Assembly: GCA_963978895.1 (NCBI GenBank)
Contig: OZ022240.1
Coordinates: forward strand, 1,671,150-1,735,149
Direction: 5' to 3'
DNA: 64,000 bases
Origin: Erpobdella octoculata
Taxonomy: Eukaryota > Annelida > Clitellata > Hirudinida > Erpobdellidae
This document shows positions 17,567-34,799 of the stretch, piece by piece. Position 1 is the stretch's first letter. Each line of letters begins with the position of its first letter. Made by a program: the position numbers and the translations under genes. Under the pieces are notes generated by a model, which saw only the letters and a program-made list of their open reading frames with translations, was not told the origin of the DNA and searched no databases.

Positions 17567-20500
17567 TTAACGAAATCTTAACAATATCTCTACCATCTCA
17601 ATAATATCGCTAGCATCTCAACAATGTCTCTAATTTTTCCCACAATATTTTTGATATTCTCAACAACAATGTCTCTCTACATTGTCAAAAATATTTTCAT
17701 CTCCTCAACAAAAATAATAACAATCTAAACGTACCGAGCTTTTCCACGGCAGCTCTTCCGGCAAACTGGTCGAAGCGATATGCGGAGGAATGAACGACGC
17801 CGCCTACTCGTTCAAGATCATGTGCGAACTGAACGTTCTTCCACTCGCCCTCCAGATCAGCAACATCTGCGGCAACACCATGGTAGGATTTGAAAGTTGC
17901 TTTCCTCTTTGCAAGAGGCTGTTTAGCTCAAGCTGAGATTAATAATAATAATATATAATTAAATGATACTAACCCGACTATAATACCCCGCCAGGCGCGT
18001 ACCCTTTCCGGGGGTCGGTCTGAGAGGAACGAGTTCCTCCTGCTTCACGCTTTCACCGAGAAGAATTTCATCGTTCCGGACAAATTCTTCGGAAGAAATA
18101 AGGTTTTCTTTTTATTTTAAATCGTTCCGGCTTTCGGTCGAAATTTGACCAAAGTGTGTATTATTTATCCAACCGCGAATATGTTCTTCTGGCAGAACGC
18201 TGGCAATACGGGAGACGATGAAGACCACGACGGGGACGGTGGGAAGAAAAAGTCCGGTAGAAAGAAGCCAGCCTATGCCGGTGGTCTTGTTCTTGAGCCA
18301 AAGAGGGGTATGGTTCTTTTTTTTTTGTAGAAATTTATTTTTATTTGAGTATATACTTAAAATGTCTCTTAACGTGTATCTATGTAACACTGTAGCAGTT
18401 GTGAATGTAAATAGTACTGTGCACCTGTTTATTATTAAGTATCAAGGTTTTCAAAAGGACCGGCTGGACCTGAAGTCAAGCCAAAACGGACTGGGCCGAG
18501 GTTTTTGGTCAAGTATAGGATTTTAGGCCGGTAAAGAGGGACCGGGTTCAAACTAAATGGACCGGGCCTAAAATTATGGCCTGTAAAACGGCCCGGACCG
18601 AGTTGGTGATGGGCTGGGCCCCGAAAAATCGACTTGTGCAGTACTCTGTTAAGTATCACACATACCTGTTTTAATTAGTTCTAAGCACCTGAGTATCCCG
18701 TACTACTCTTTTTTAAAGCTGTGGGAAAAACACCCATCCCTAGCACAATTTTAAAAGTTTAAAACGAGATCGATATAGGAACGTAACAAAAATGCTTTCC
18801 ATCTTCGGACAGGTTTCTACGACCACATAATTCTGCTGCTCGACTTCAACAGCTTGTATCCGTCCATAATACAGGAGTACAACATCTGCTTCACTACGGT
18901 CTCACTCACTCAGGTTGTCATCATCATCATCATAATCATCTGCATCATCATCATCATCTGCATCATCATCATCATCTGCATCATCATCATCATCTGCATC
19001 ATCATCATCCTCATCTGCATCATCATCATCATCTGCATAATTTTCATCTCTGTTTCACTGTTGTCTTTACAGATATCATAATCACCCTGACTGTCATTTG
19101 TTTGGATACTGTCGACATCATCATTGTCATATTTTATTATTTTTAGTAGCAGCAGCAGTAGTATTAGTTCTATGCTGTTATGACAACTATAATCAACATT
19201 TTTTACTATCATATTATATCATCATTGCTAATGTGATTGGCTGTCAGCACTAATAGATGTAAAATTCGTTTTGCTTTTGTTTAATTAATTAATTTTAATT
19301 AATCTAACTAATTAATTTTAATCAATCTATTTAATTAATTTTAATTAATCTAATTAATTTTAATTAATCTAACTAATTTTAATTAATCTAATTAATTTTA
19401 ATTAATCCAATTAATTTTAATTAATCCAATTGATTTTAATTAATCCAATTGATTTTAATTAATCCAATTAATTTTAATTAATCCAATTAATTTTAATTAA
19501 TCCAATTAATTTTAATTAATCAAATTAATTTTAATTAATCAAATTAATTTTAATTAATCTGATTAATTATTTTAATTAATCTAATTGATTAATTTTAACT
19601 AATCTAATTAATTAATTTTAATTAATCTAATTAACTAATTCTAATTAATCTAATTACTTAATTTTTATTAATCTAATTGATGTATTAATGTAGAATTCCG
19701 TGACGACGGCAGACGGGTGCGAGGAGGACTACGACTCCCTCCTCCCCGGTCCGGGCTCTGAACCGGGGATACTTCCCACGGAGATCAAGAAACTGGTCGA
19801 GAGCAGAAAACAAGTCCGATCCATGATGAAGAAGCCGGGCCTTCCTCACGAGGTCCTCGCCCAGGTTTGTTCCATGTCGCGTTTTTGAATGTTGCATTAT
19901 TTAATTGAATTTAGTTTTAAAAATCAATTCTTTATTATATTTATAATTTTTAAAACATCTCACCATATTTTCATTTCACACCCCCAGTACGACATCCGCC
20001 AAAAAGCCCTGAAGCTGACGGCGAACAGCATGTACGGATGTCTCGGATTCGGTTCTTCGAGGTTCTACGCCAAAAAGTTGGCTGCCCTCGTCACCGGCAA
20101 AGGTCGAGAGGTTAGAGGTCGAATTAGGGTCGCTGGGATGCAACGGGTTTTTACGATTGTTTGTTCCATCACTTTTTTTTCTGATGATTCAATATAGGGC
20201 TGCGGGATTTCCGATTGTTTGTTCTATTGCTTTTCTTTCTGATGATTTTATATAATTTGTCTTTCTGATGATTTCATATAATTTGTCTTTCTGATGATTT
20301 CATATAATTTGTCTTTCTGATGATTTCATATAATTTTTCTTTCTCGTGTTCTTCTAGATTCTTCTGAGAACAAAAGATCTCGTACAGTCCGTTAGTAATT
20401 CATTTCAAATTCTATATTTAAAACTTCTTTAATTAGTTTATAAATCATTCAATAAATTAATTGATTGAAATTAATTTTAGTGTTTTCAATTATCATTATT

Positions 20501-23500
20501 ACTGATTATTCTTTTTATTTAAATCATCTTTATTATTATTATTATATATTTAGTTATTTTAAATAAAATTTGTAGGGTGTATTTTAATTGAAATTGCAAC
20601 ATTTGTTTCGGCAGATGAACGTTGAGGTCATTTACGGTGACACGGATTCTATCATGATCAATACGGGACTGACGGATGTCGAGTCGGTCATCAAACTGGG
20701 AAACAAGGTTTTCTTTTCTCGACCCGTATTCATTTTTGCTCACCTGTGCACTTTATCATGTATTCGTTCTTAGTACCCATCCATTTTTTTCACGTGCATG
20801 ATACTTAGCTATCAATGCAGGCACTCACCTGTCCAATTATCTATGCATTCACTCATTCACCTATCCATACTATCTATGCACTCACTCATTCACCTATTCA
20901 TACTATCTATGCACTCACTCACTCACTTTCTCATCCACCCACCCATTGGTAAATTCACTCTTCCGAACACCTGACTCGGCAGATAAAATCCGAAGTAAAC
21001 AAGCTCTATCGGCTGCTCGAGATCGACATCGACGGCATCTTCAAGAGCCTCCTGCTGCTCAAGAAGAAGAAATATGCAGCTCTAACCATGCACCGCATGC
21101 CGGACGGAAGTTATCAAACCAAGCAGGAGATGAAGGGTTTGGACATTGTCAGGAGGGACTGGTGTCCTCTGGCCAAAGAAGTCGGAGAGTGAGTAACTCT
21201 TGATGAGGCGTACTTGTTTCGTTTGAGGAGCGATGATTTTTTTGTTGTTGAAGTTACACATGTTGACCTAATTGCCTATGTTGTCATGATTACCTATGTT
21301 GACCTAATTGCCTATGTTGTCATGATTACATATGCTGACCTAATTGCCTATGTTGTCATGATTACATATGTTGACCTAATTGCCTATGTTGTCATGATTA
21401 CATATGTTGACCTAATTGCCTATGTTGTCATGATTACATATGTTGACCTAAGTTGGAATTTAGTAGCTTTATTTCGTATGTGTTGCTGTTGTTGTAGACT
21501 TGATGAAGTTGTACACAAATTTTTGTTTTTAAAGTTCAGAATATTAACTAAAACATTAGTAAAAGTTCAGATAATGAATTCTTTTTGAGAATTGGCATTT
21601 CTGCCGAAACTAAAAGTTTCAACTTTACCGCTTTTTTACTACCGGTTGTTGTTCGCTCTCTCTCCAGGTATGTTCTGAGTCAGGTATTTTCGGGCGAGCC
21701 TCGGGAAGTCATGGTGGAAAACATCCACAGGAGGCTGTGCGACGTGGCCAAGAGGGTCAGAGACGGGGAGGAGGCGAAGGAAAAGTTCTTCATAACGAAA
21801 GTAAGCGAAGAAGGGTTGAGTTGTTGTGAAATGTTTAATTTTGTTTTTCACCGTTCTATAATTACATTCAAGATTTCAGTCGTCCTGGTAGGAAATTATT
21901 TTTGAGGGGAATTTAAAAAACGATTTTGAAATATGATAAAAATTCGATTTCTTTTTTAACTTTAAATTTGAAATGAAAATATCTTACCGATCTCGTTTTT
22001 CCACAAATTCAGCAACTGACGAGAAATCCAGAAGAATACAAGGATAAAGAAGGCTTGCCACACGTGCAGGTTGCCATTCGCATGAACTCCCAAACTGCCA
22101 AAAAGCTGAAAGCAGGTGACACCGTCTACTACATCATCTGTCTGGTCAGTTGTTTTGTGTTGGCCTAATTACACGTGTTGACCTAATTACCTATGTTGAC
22201 CTAATTGCCAATGTTGTCGTGATTACATATGCTGACCTGATTGCCTATGTTGTCATGATAACATATGTTGACCTAAATTTGAATTTAGTAGCTTTATTTC
22301 GTATGTGTTGCTGTTGTTGTAGACTTGATGAAGTTGTAAAAAAAATTTTTATTTGTAACAGAATGGCAAAGATGAACCCGCGACTAAGAGAGGTTACCAT
22401 CCGGACGAACTTGCCAAATCGACAGACCTGAAAATCGGTTGGATGTTGATTTGAAATTCAGTTGTTAATATTGTGTAGGAATACTATTGGTTTCGTATTT
22501 TAAGAAAATTTGTTTACGTTGTGCAACAGTATCCCTACTCTTGTTTACATTTTGCCACAATATCTCTACCATTGTTTACATTTTGCCACAATATCTCTAC
22601 CATTGTTTACATTTTGCCACAATATCTCTACCATTGTTTACATTTTGCCACAATATCTCTACCATTGTTTACATTTTGCCACAATATCTCTACTCTTGTT
22701 TACGATTAGCCACAGTATCCCTATTCTTGTTTAAGTTGTGCCCCGTTAATTCCAACTGTTGCTTATGTTTTGCCACTATATTTTTCCTACACTTCTTCAC
22801 AATCACAGATGATTAATAAAATATTAAGTTCATGAATTAATTTCAGATGCAAATTACTACCTATCCCAGCAAGTCCACCCGGTCGTGTCAAGACTGTGCG
22901 ACCCGATCGACGGAACGGATTCCGGTCACATCGCCGAATGTCTCGGTTCGTTTGTTTACTCGTTTCATCGTTTTTTCTCTCGAATCGTACAAATAATCTG
23001 AGGCACCGACATTTCCGTATGACGGTCCATCTATTTTGCTTGGACCGCGTGCAAGAAAAAAAGATAAATCGAACTGATAAAATAGAACCGGCTATTATCG
23101 TTAAGTGTTTTCCAGGTCTGGACTCGCGCTCTTACAGACAGTCGATGATGGCAACGACGACCAGGGACTTGGCAGAAGACGAAGCCATGCTGGGGGGCGT
23201 GTTGGCATCGGACGAAGATAAGTTCAAAGACTGCGCGAAGTTCGAAGTCGCGTGCCCGGTCTGTTCGCACCAGAACGTCCTCGGATCTGCTCCGACTACC
23301 GACGAACAGAAAAACGGCTCGACGAAGTTCGCACCGCTCGAGTGCCAGAATCCGAAGTGCGGAGAGCCTCTGCTCGACCACGTCAGTTTGCTGATGAACC
23401 GTCTGGTCCTGTCGGTTAGGGGATTCACGAAGAAATACTACGACGGTTGGATGGTCTGCGAGGACATCTGCTGTGCCCACAGGACGAGGAGGACACCCGT

Positions 23501-24077
23501 TGCCTCCAAGAAAGGGAACGTCCTCTGCCCGATGTGTAGGAAGGGCTTCCTCGTTTTAGAGGTTTGTCAAATTTTAATTAATAATCTTGATAGATTTCGT
23601 GTTACTCTTCCCATCTGAAATGATCTTACGTGTATATAAGGTTTCTAACTCTCATTCGTAAGCTTTTATGATAGACATCTAGAAAAATCTCTAATAAATA
23701 AAACTAGCTGAAGAAGTGTGCTTATGGACTGACCAATTTTCGTTTTCAGTACACAGAAAAGTGCCTGTTCAATCAACTGTGCTACCTCCAGTCGATTTTC
23801 TACGTAAGGAACTCGAAATGTAAGTTTGACCGGTTTACTATTCGCATCAGAAAAATATCTTTACATTTGCATCACATTTTCCCATCTGTACAGAGGAAAT
23901 CACGCAATCCATTTCTGCATATTTATAAATATATTTTTTTTTAATTTGCCAGTTTTTGCAAACAAAGAACACAAAGAAACGATGATTTCGTTGAAGAGAT
24001 ACGTCGACGCAAGGCTCGAACACAGCTCGTTCGCAGAGGTTGATCTGTCAAAACTTTTCGGCATGATCATGGGTTAG
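11500..24077 (+). CDS. POLA1: DNA polymerase alpha catalytic subunit, 34 exons
   Basis: Family B polymerase of the primosome; it extends RNA primers at replication start and on the lagging strand. Exons: 11500-11530, 11932-12050, 12260-12353, 12512-12583, 12653-12777, 12902-13251, 13419-13678, 13744-13856, 14037-14147, 14338-14412, 14771-14909, 15060-15097, 15344-15457, 15894-15978, 16143-16204, 16654-16749, 16958-17068, 17201-17382, 17753-17882, 17995-18102, 18196-18307, 18813-18913, 19694-19864, 19988-20110, 20358-20390, 20615-20707, 20983-21188, 21668-21800, 22013-22144, 22362-22437, 22847-22945, 23116-23561, 23750-23819, 23953-24077. All phases agree; the product is about 1444 aa (human 1462). 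Visible motifs are [12 protein letters not shown] (about 852), KLTANSMYG (about 941), YGDTDS (about 992) and KKKKYAAL. Exon 32 holds both C-terminal four-Cys zinc sites (CPVC...CQNPKC and CEDICC...CPMC). Exon 1 encodes only ten codons, and its DSG joins the human-like N-terminus. The exon 6/7 boundary is the least certain; a phase-0 alternative pairs 13257 with 13430. Confidence 0.97.
14436..14570. repeat. Tandem TTGTTGATAATTCATC units, POLA1 intron 10
   Basis: About eight copies of a 16-bp unit with small variants, filling part of the intron. Confidence 0.9.
15560..15800. repeat. About 60-bp AT-only minisatellite, POLA1 intron 13
   Basis: Four near-identical copies of a unit made of TATAATATAACATATATTAA plus TATAATATATAATAGTAATA segments. 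Confidence 0.9.
18440..18645 (-). repeat. Dispersed GGCCCG-rich repeat, copy 2 (POLA1 intron 21)
   Basis: Diverged inverted relative of the stretch at 1500-1770, sharing the GTGCAGTACT end and GGACCGGG blocks. It makes this intron one of the larger ones in the gene. Confidence 0.45.
18916..19685. repeat. TCATCA and TTAATTAATC repeats, POLA1 intron 22
   Basis: An 18-bp TCATCATCATCATCTGCA array (to about 19040) and a long array of about 19 bp built on AATTAATTTTAATTAATC (about 19280-19675) make up most of this 780-bp intron. Confidence 0.9.
21250..21455. repeat. 36-bp minisatellite, POLA1 intron 27
   Basis: About six tandem copies of a unit that begins GTTGACCTAATTGCCTATG and ends TTGTCATGATTACATAT. 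The same unit and its right flank recur in intron 29. Confidence 0.92.
22155..22345. repeat. Second copy of the 36-bp unit, POLA1 intron 29
   Basis: Diverged units of the intron 27 repeat, followed by a nearly identical flank (TTTAGTAGCTTTATTTCGTA ... GACTTGATGAAGTTGTA) that runs to within about 20 bp of exon 30. Confidence 0.9.
22540..22735. repeat. 30-bp minisatellite, POLA1 intron 30
   Basis: About six copies of a unit containing TTTACATTTTGCCACAATAT then CTCTACCATTG. Confidence 0.9.
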
Positions 24078-24685
24078 CCCTCGATCGATCCGGGTTGGCC
24101 GCGGTCGGATTGCAAGCGCGGTAAAAACTCGCCCTTCCCTTGAAGAAGACTTGAACGTTGTGCATGTGTGTGCGTGTGTGTGTGGCTTGGACACAATTAC
24201 ATTTTTTAGTATTTTGGATAGATTTTTTTGATTAAATAGAATTTCAAGTAATCGTTTGAACGAAATAACGTGTCAAATTCTTTTATTAAAAAAATAACAA
24301 GTGCTTTTTAAAAGCAAATTTTGATAGCAGAACATGATTACTAGAAACAAATCTCGTGCAAGGTGACAACAAAGCCGAAGCAGATATTGAGATAACAACA
24401 AAATAAAATAACAGCATAGAAAAGCAGACTACATGATTGGTTAGAAAATAAAGTCAAACTAGTGGTCAAAAAGGTGACAAAAGTAAAAAAAATGTCAAGC
24501 AAGCTAACAATTATCAAATAAAGCTCAACCTGTAAAATCAACCCTGTGTTTTGGTCACTAGATCTTCATTCATTCATCACGGAGTCATTTATGACGGCGA
24601 ACACATGACAACAAATTGATGCGACACATCATAAATACGAAAAAGCTGCCAAGAATCTTTCCGGACGGGTCAGATCTTGTTCGGG
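24078..24685. other. Convergent intergenic gap, POLA1 / ACOT9
   Basis: This 0.6-kb stretch lies between two convergent stop codons and must contain both 3' UTRs. A GT-rich run occurs at about 24160-24183. I see no further gene. Confidence 0.6.
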
Positions 24686-29658
<4,973 letters not shown>

Positions 29659-30262
29659 TTTGCAAAAGACTATAATAACCAATCAAGCTAAAAGGTAACA
29701 AATAAAATTTTTAAACCAGGTTTTGGTAATTGAAAATCATATAAAATAATATAAAGTTTTATAAATATCCGACCAAAAACGCGGACAAACACCCCTGTTG
29801 TTTTTTTCTTACTACCTGAAAAAAGTGAAGATGACTTCTAAAAATAAAATTTGCAGTAAACTTAGTATACAAATATTTAATATTTGAAAACATTTTATAA
29901 ACAACATTTAAAATATTTAAATTAAAAAAGATGTTGTCATGGTGATTTACAACTAATCGTCATTGACCTATAAATTCTAAATGATGAATGATCTACTGAT
30001 TCTAATGATATATACTGGTATATATATATATATATTATCTTACAGTGTGGCTACTGTGGCTACGGCAGCACAATTGCTGTTTTTTTAAAGAAATTAAAAT
30101 GCTGTCCATGTCTTACTTTGAGTTAGTAGGATGGGAGTCATTCTCATAGTAGTTTTTTCTAGCAGGAAAAAGAAAAGTTAGGAAGCAGATGAAATAAAAG
30201 TGGTAAATAAAAAACTTAGGAAATAAGAGACAATTGTTCTTGGAAATGTTTTATGTTGAGAG
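29659..30262. promoter_or_regulatory. Head-to-head gap, ACOT9 / FAM149B1
   Basis: Only about 600 bp separate the two divergent start codons, so the promoters probably overlap. The sequence is AT-rich with a short TA run near 30016-30036 and no obvious TATA motif at a fixed distance from either start. Confidence 0.4.
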
Positions 30263-33200
30263 ATGGTTCATCAGTTTGGAAATGTACCTTGGTGGAAATG
30301 GGAAAGAAGCTGCAGCGTGTCTCCATATTGGGAAGATGTAAGAATTTAAATTTATAACAATTTTTTTAAAACTAAAAACACCTAATTAAATTCAGATTGA
30401 AATACAATTACACTAATGGATTAATCAGTGAAATTTTTATAGTACTTTTTCCTATTGTCAATCTGACAATTGGTGTCAAAATTCTTTATAAATAACAGGA
30501 GTTTGATAAAAAAGTTTCCAAGGATGTCAAAGAGTTGCTCAATCAGGTCGATTCCGTGTTGTATGAACAAATAAAATCAAGTGGACAAGTTTCTTCGGAG
30601 TGCAGAGAATGGATGGAAATATTTCCACACTTGAGGTAAATAATCTAAAAAAAAGCTAATCTAAACTGATTTGTTTTGTAACTAAATATATCTATCACTA
30701 TGTCTGAATAGGTAATTTTTATGTTAATAAAAATATATATGTATAAAACTGCATTGAATTTAAGTTAAAATAGAATTAAGATGTTGACAAATTAATTGAT
30801 TTTTGAAAGGTTGGTTGGTGAAAAGTTAATCTGCAGTGAAACTGAATTCGGGTACTCCTTTCACGTTCCCAGTCAGGTGAAGTTGAGAGAGGCTGAAACC
30901 GAAAGAAGCGATTCTTTCATTGTCAAGGAATCCGGAGAAGACCAGTGAGTCTCATAATATTCTCAGAGGTTGTAAAAGTTTTGTTTCGTCTCAGTTTTAT
31001 TTTTCTCAAATTTTATTAGTTTTTATTTTTTTTAGTAGTTCATTTTTTTTATCGGTTTTAGTTTTACTAGTTAGTTTAGTTTTATATACTAGTTTAATTT
31101 TTTAACTTTTAATTTTAAACTCAGTTGACAAATTATAACTTTTTAAAATTATTTATTGGTTAATTCCTCATTTATTGTGTGAATTTGCTTTTCAATTTAT
31201 TTTTTTTCATTAATTGTACCTAAAGCTAAAGAAACATTAAGAATCACAGCCCGAATTATGTTGCCTGCTAAGCCAACGCAACAGGGGTAACCTTCAGGTT
31301 TATCGCAAGCATAGCCGCTGACATAAGAAGATGAGGGAAAATGCACAAGTTCTGAGAAATTTTATAATCATTTAAATGGCATACTGTATGGTAATTAATA
31401 CCTGCACAATTTTTATTGCAATTAGTTTTTATTATTTTACAATTTGTTAATACTTTGTTTATTTAAACCTAAGGGTAATTTAAGTGCCCGCAACTGGTCT
31501 ACCGGTCTGCTTAGTTATTTTGTTTTAAAATAAGGAAATGCAGCAAGAGTCCAAGTTGAGTTTCAGCTATTTCTATAAGCATGTTCTATTTTGCAGTATT
31601 AAGCACAACTCTGAGATCTACCCAAAAAACTGTGATTTCTATTCAGTCAAAATTGAGTGGTTTCTTCTTTTTTTTGAATTTTCAGAGCTTTCAATCTGAT
31701 AGTGAAAGGTGTCAGTCTAAAAATTCATCAATGTCTTCCGAGCGGTTTAAAGTTAGGCTCAACTCCAGGTACTGGATCAAAGAACGGAGAGCTGGGTGGA
31801 AAAATGAATCACAATGAAGAGGTGTTCGACCAAGATGGAGTTTATGAAGAGATTATTGCTTTGGATTCAACTGATTGTCAGTAAGTAGAATTAAATTATT
31901 TAAAATTAATATAGATTCCAAATTTGTAATCTAAATTCACATTTGTTTCATTTCAAATTTATTAATTTATTATATAATATACTTGAGAGCCATCGCCATA
32001 CTGCTAAAACTTGATTTTTATTGCTTGCACAAATGCAAATATTTTCAAATGTTACAAGAAGTTTTAAAGAAATAACTTGTTCTGTTCGTTATCAGAACTT
32101 ATCTTTCATATAAAGGTGAATGCTATTACATCACCCTTAGACACGGACCAAGCAGCACACCTTGGTCTTTGCAGTTAATGGGTCTAGCTACCAATTAATA
32201 ATTGTTATTGAATTATTTGTGTTTATTTTATTTGTGTTATTAGGACATCATTGACTCCAAGACACTAGATTTTATGGTGCATCAGATACACTTATTTTAT
32301 GTCTTATAAACTTGTAAATTTTCACAATTTTCATGTACAGAGGCAACTGCATTCCAAAAACACCGATTTTCGTTCATAGTATTGAAATCGAAGATTTGGT
32401 CTTGAGGTTCTGGATCCAGGTTATTGATATAATAACTTTAAAGCATTTTATTTCATTTTACAAATAAAAAAACCTCCGCTATTAGGGATGTGCAAGTCAG
32501 CATGAGAATAATAAAAACAGCAAAATTGCAGCAAGAAATTAAAACCTTTGTAAGCTTAACGATTTAATATTTTAATGTTTACTTGTGTTTTTTAAGGTCG
32601 TACAAACATGCCCTAGATTCTTGAGGCTTGTCCAAGAGGTTGCAGGTGTTGAATTCTTTGTCATATGTTTCTCATCGTAATCACCTTTGTTCTGATTTGA
32701 ACATATCCTTAGTATACGCTTGTTTTCTTTTAACAATTTCTAAGCTCAACAACACAGGAAAAGATTCTCAAAAATCTGTAGGCATAATTCCGATGCAAGA
32801 TTAACAACTGGATCTGGTCAGACTATATCTGGTGGAGGATACTACAATGGCAGGGTATCTATTAATATATCTATATATATATATATATGAAACTCTATTA
32901 CCATAATAATGAAACAAGCAACCAAAAACCGGACAACCCCCCCTAGTGGAACATAAAGGGTTTCTCCATAGAAAAACTTTTTTTTTTAACTAGATATCCC
33001 ATCAATTCTCCACTGTAAGTCATGCTTCAGTACATCGCTCCAACCCAAGTCTGGCCGTTTCGGGAAGGGCGATAATGTCGAAACTGCCAAATTTTGATTC
33101 GTAGGTTTTGGTTAAGTCGAAAAAATTTTTTTTTCATCATTCAGTTGATAAACTTTGGTCTGAATTATTTAATATTGTAAGAGAATATACAAATGTAGCA

Positions 33201-33655
33201 TATTTATATATGTTATAAACTGAAAACGAAAATACATATTAAATAAACATTTATTATATTAAGGTCTCCACATGGAAACAACTTGTTAGTTCAAATGAAC
33301 TACAGCCATTCCATAAATTCGAATTGGTCCAGTCTAAGTGGGCCAAGGATAGCCAGGGTGAGTAGACCACTGTAAGCAAATAGAAAAAAAAACAACTTTA
33401 GATGTCTGAAAAGATATATAAAAACAACTTATAGTTCAAAACAAGTTTTTAATTTAAAACGTGCAATAGCAGTTTTGGTTACTTTTTTGTCTCTTAATCA
33501 AATAAATACCTTATTATTCTCATCAGGAGGAGACATTTCAGAGGAAGAAGAAAACCGTTGCCGGCAGTTTGCTGACGATCAAGGAGAACAACATGCTGAC
33601 ATTCAACGGCATTGGCCTTCCACCAATCAATGTTAATGTTTCTTACATTCGATAA
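30263..33655 (+). CDS. FAM149B1: FAM149B1-like protein (DUF3719), 10 exons
   Basis: The family is needed for normal primary cilia; human FAM149B1 mutations cause a Joubert-type ciliopathy. Exons: 30263-30337, 30499-30635, 30810-30944, 31686-31880, 32341-32419, 32597-32645, 32745-32854, 32994-33100, 33264-33357, 33527-33655. Every junction is in phase, giving 369 aa; the human protein is longer (about 580 aa). The DUF3719 core spans exons 2 and 3: VDSVLYEQIKSS, then SECREWMEIFPHLR followed by LVGEKL, matching the family's ECxxW...FPHLRxxG pattern. Exon 4 ends with VYEEIIALDSTD, like the human EEYLAFD segment, and exon 5 matches the conserved block ending in a V/I-W-Q helix. The second half is Ser/Asn-rich and poorly conserved. 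The ATG at 30263 is preceded in frame by a TGA. Some acceptors (exons 3, 6, 7, 9) are AAG rather than CAG, and exon 7 was placed partly by phase. Confidence 0.86.
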
Positions 33656-34799
33656 TCGGTGTTTTTTTTGCATGAATATATTATGCTTATCTATTGATCA
33701 TTAATATGTAAACGTAGAGGAATATGCTTTCTAGCGCTTCGTAACGTTAAAGTCGAAGTTATTTATAACACAATATTTCTCGAATTTATTTTAACTTTAT
33801 TATTCTTCCTTGAATATAATCCTTTTCTTGACTCTAAACTGAATTATCTCACTTTGCATAAGTTAACCCGGTTCTGACAAATCTTTTGATACTTCCAATT
33901 TCTCTACCAAGAAAACTCATTTTCTTATTGAGGACCACAAAAAGGAAAAAGACCAATACCAATTATATATATATACACATATATATATACATATATATAT
34001 ATACATATACATACATCCATCAATGTATATATACACTCAAACACACATATACACATATATACACTAATGATACAAAAATTATACGCACACACAATGTCAC
34101 AGGAGCACAAATATACACATATACATACATATACATATATACATACATATACATACACACATATACACACAGATACATTCATACATAAATGACTATTGTT
34201 TCAACACAACCAAAATATGCACACATAATAAAATAAAATAAACAACTATTATGAAAATACGTAAGATGAATCATCTTCATCTTACACTGTGCACCTAGTT
34301 ATCTTGCAATGTTCTGATGGATCTATTAATTAATTTATTAGTTAATAGATCCATTAATTATTATTCTGATGGTATTTCCAGAACATGGGTTTTTTCCATT
34401 ATTGTTTACTTAGTTGTAACACCAGTTTCACTTCTCACTAAAGGTTGCTTCAAGATAACGTTGTTCGAGTGCCCTTGTACTTGAGGCTTGCCACCTTTTT
34501 GCACCTGGTGCGTTCTCGAGCACTAAAACACGCATTCGGCCGTTAATATATCTCATTGTTCCGTCATTGTTCGGCGACAATAGACAAATGTGCTGCCGTC
34601 AATCAATAAATGGTCTCTGAATAGCGGACCCAGTTGTGAATTATTGATCAGTAGACAAAGCATTTTTTTCAAACGTCTGCAAAAGAGAGAAAGAGAAATT
34701 ACACAAGTGCCCTAATCGATGATAATATATTTATAAATGAGACTTTTGTAGTCATTTCATCATTAATTATTAACTGTTATTAAATAGTAGCAGTAATTA
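33656..34799. other. Intergenic region with TA/CA microsatellite and hairpins
   Basis: After the FAM149B1 stop the sequence contains a (TATACA)-type microsatellite at about 33964-34180 and two perfect or near-perfect inverted repeats: GTAAGATGA / TCATCTTAC at about 34260-34286 and GGATCTATTAA / TTAATAGATCC at about 34318-34353. No coding evidence was found. Open frames over the microsatellite are Tyr/Ile repeats. Confidence 0.6.

Noticed and set aside
23031..23480. 149-aa antisense ORF
   Set aside because: Shadow of POLA1 exon 32, whose sense frame has clear zinc-binding motifs.
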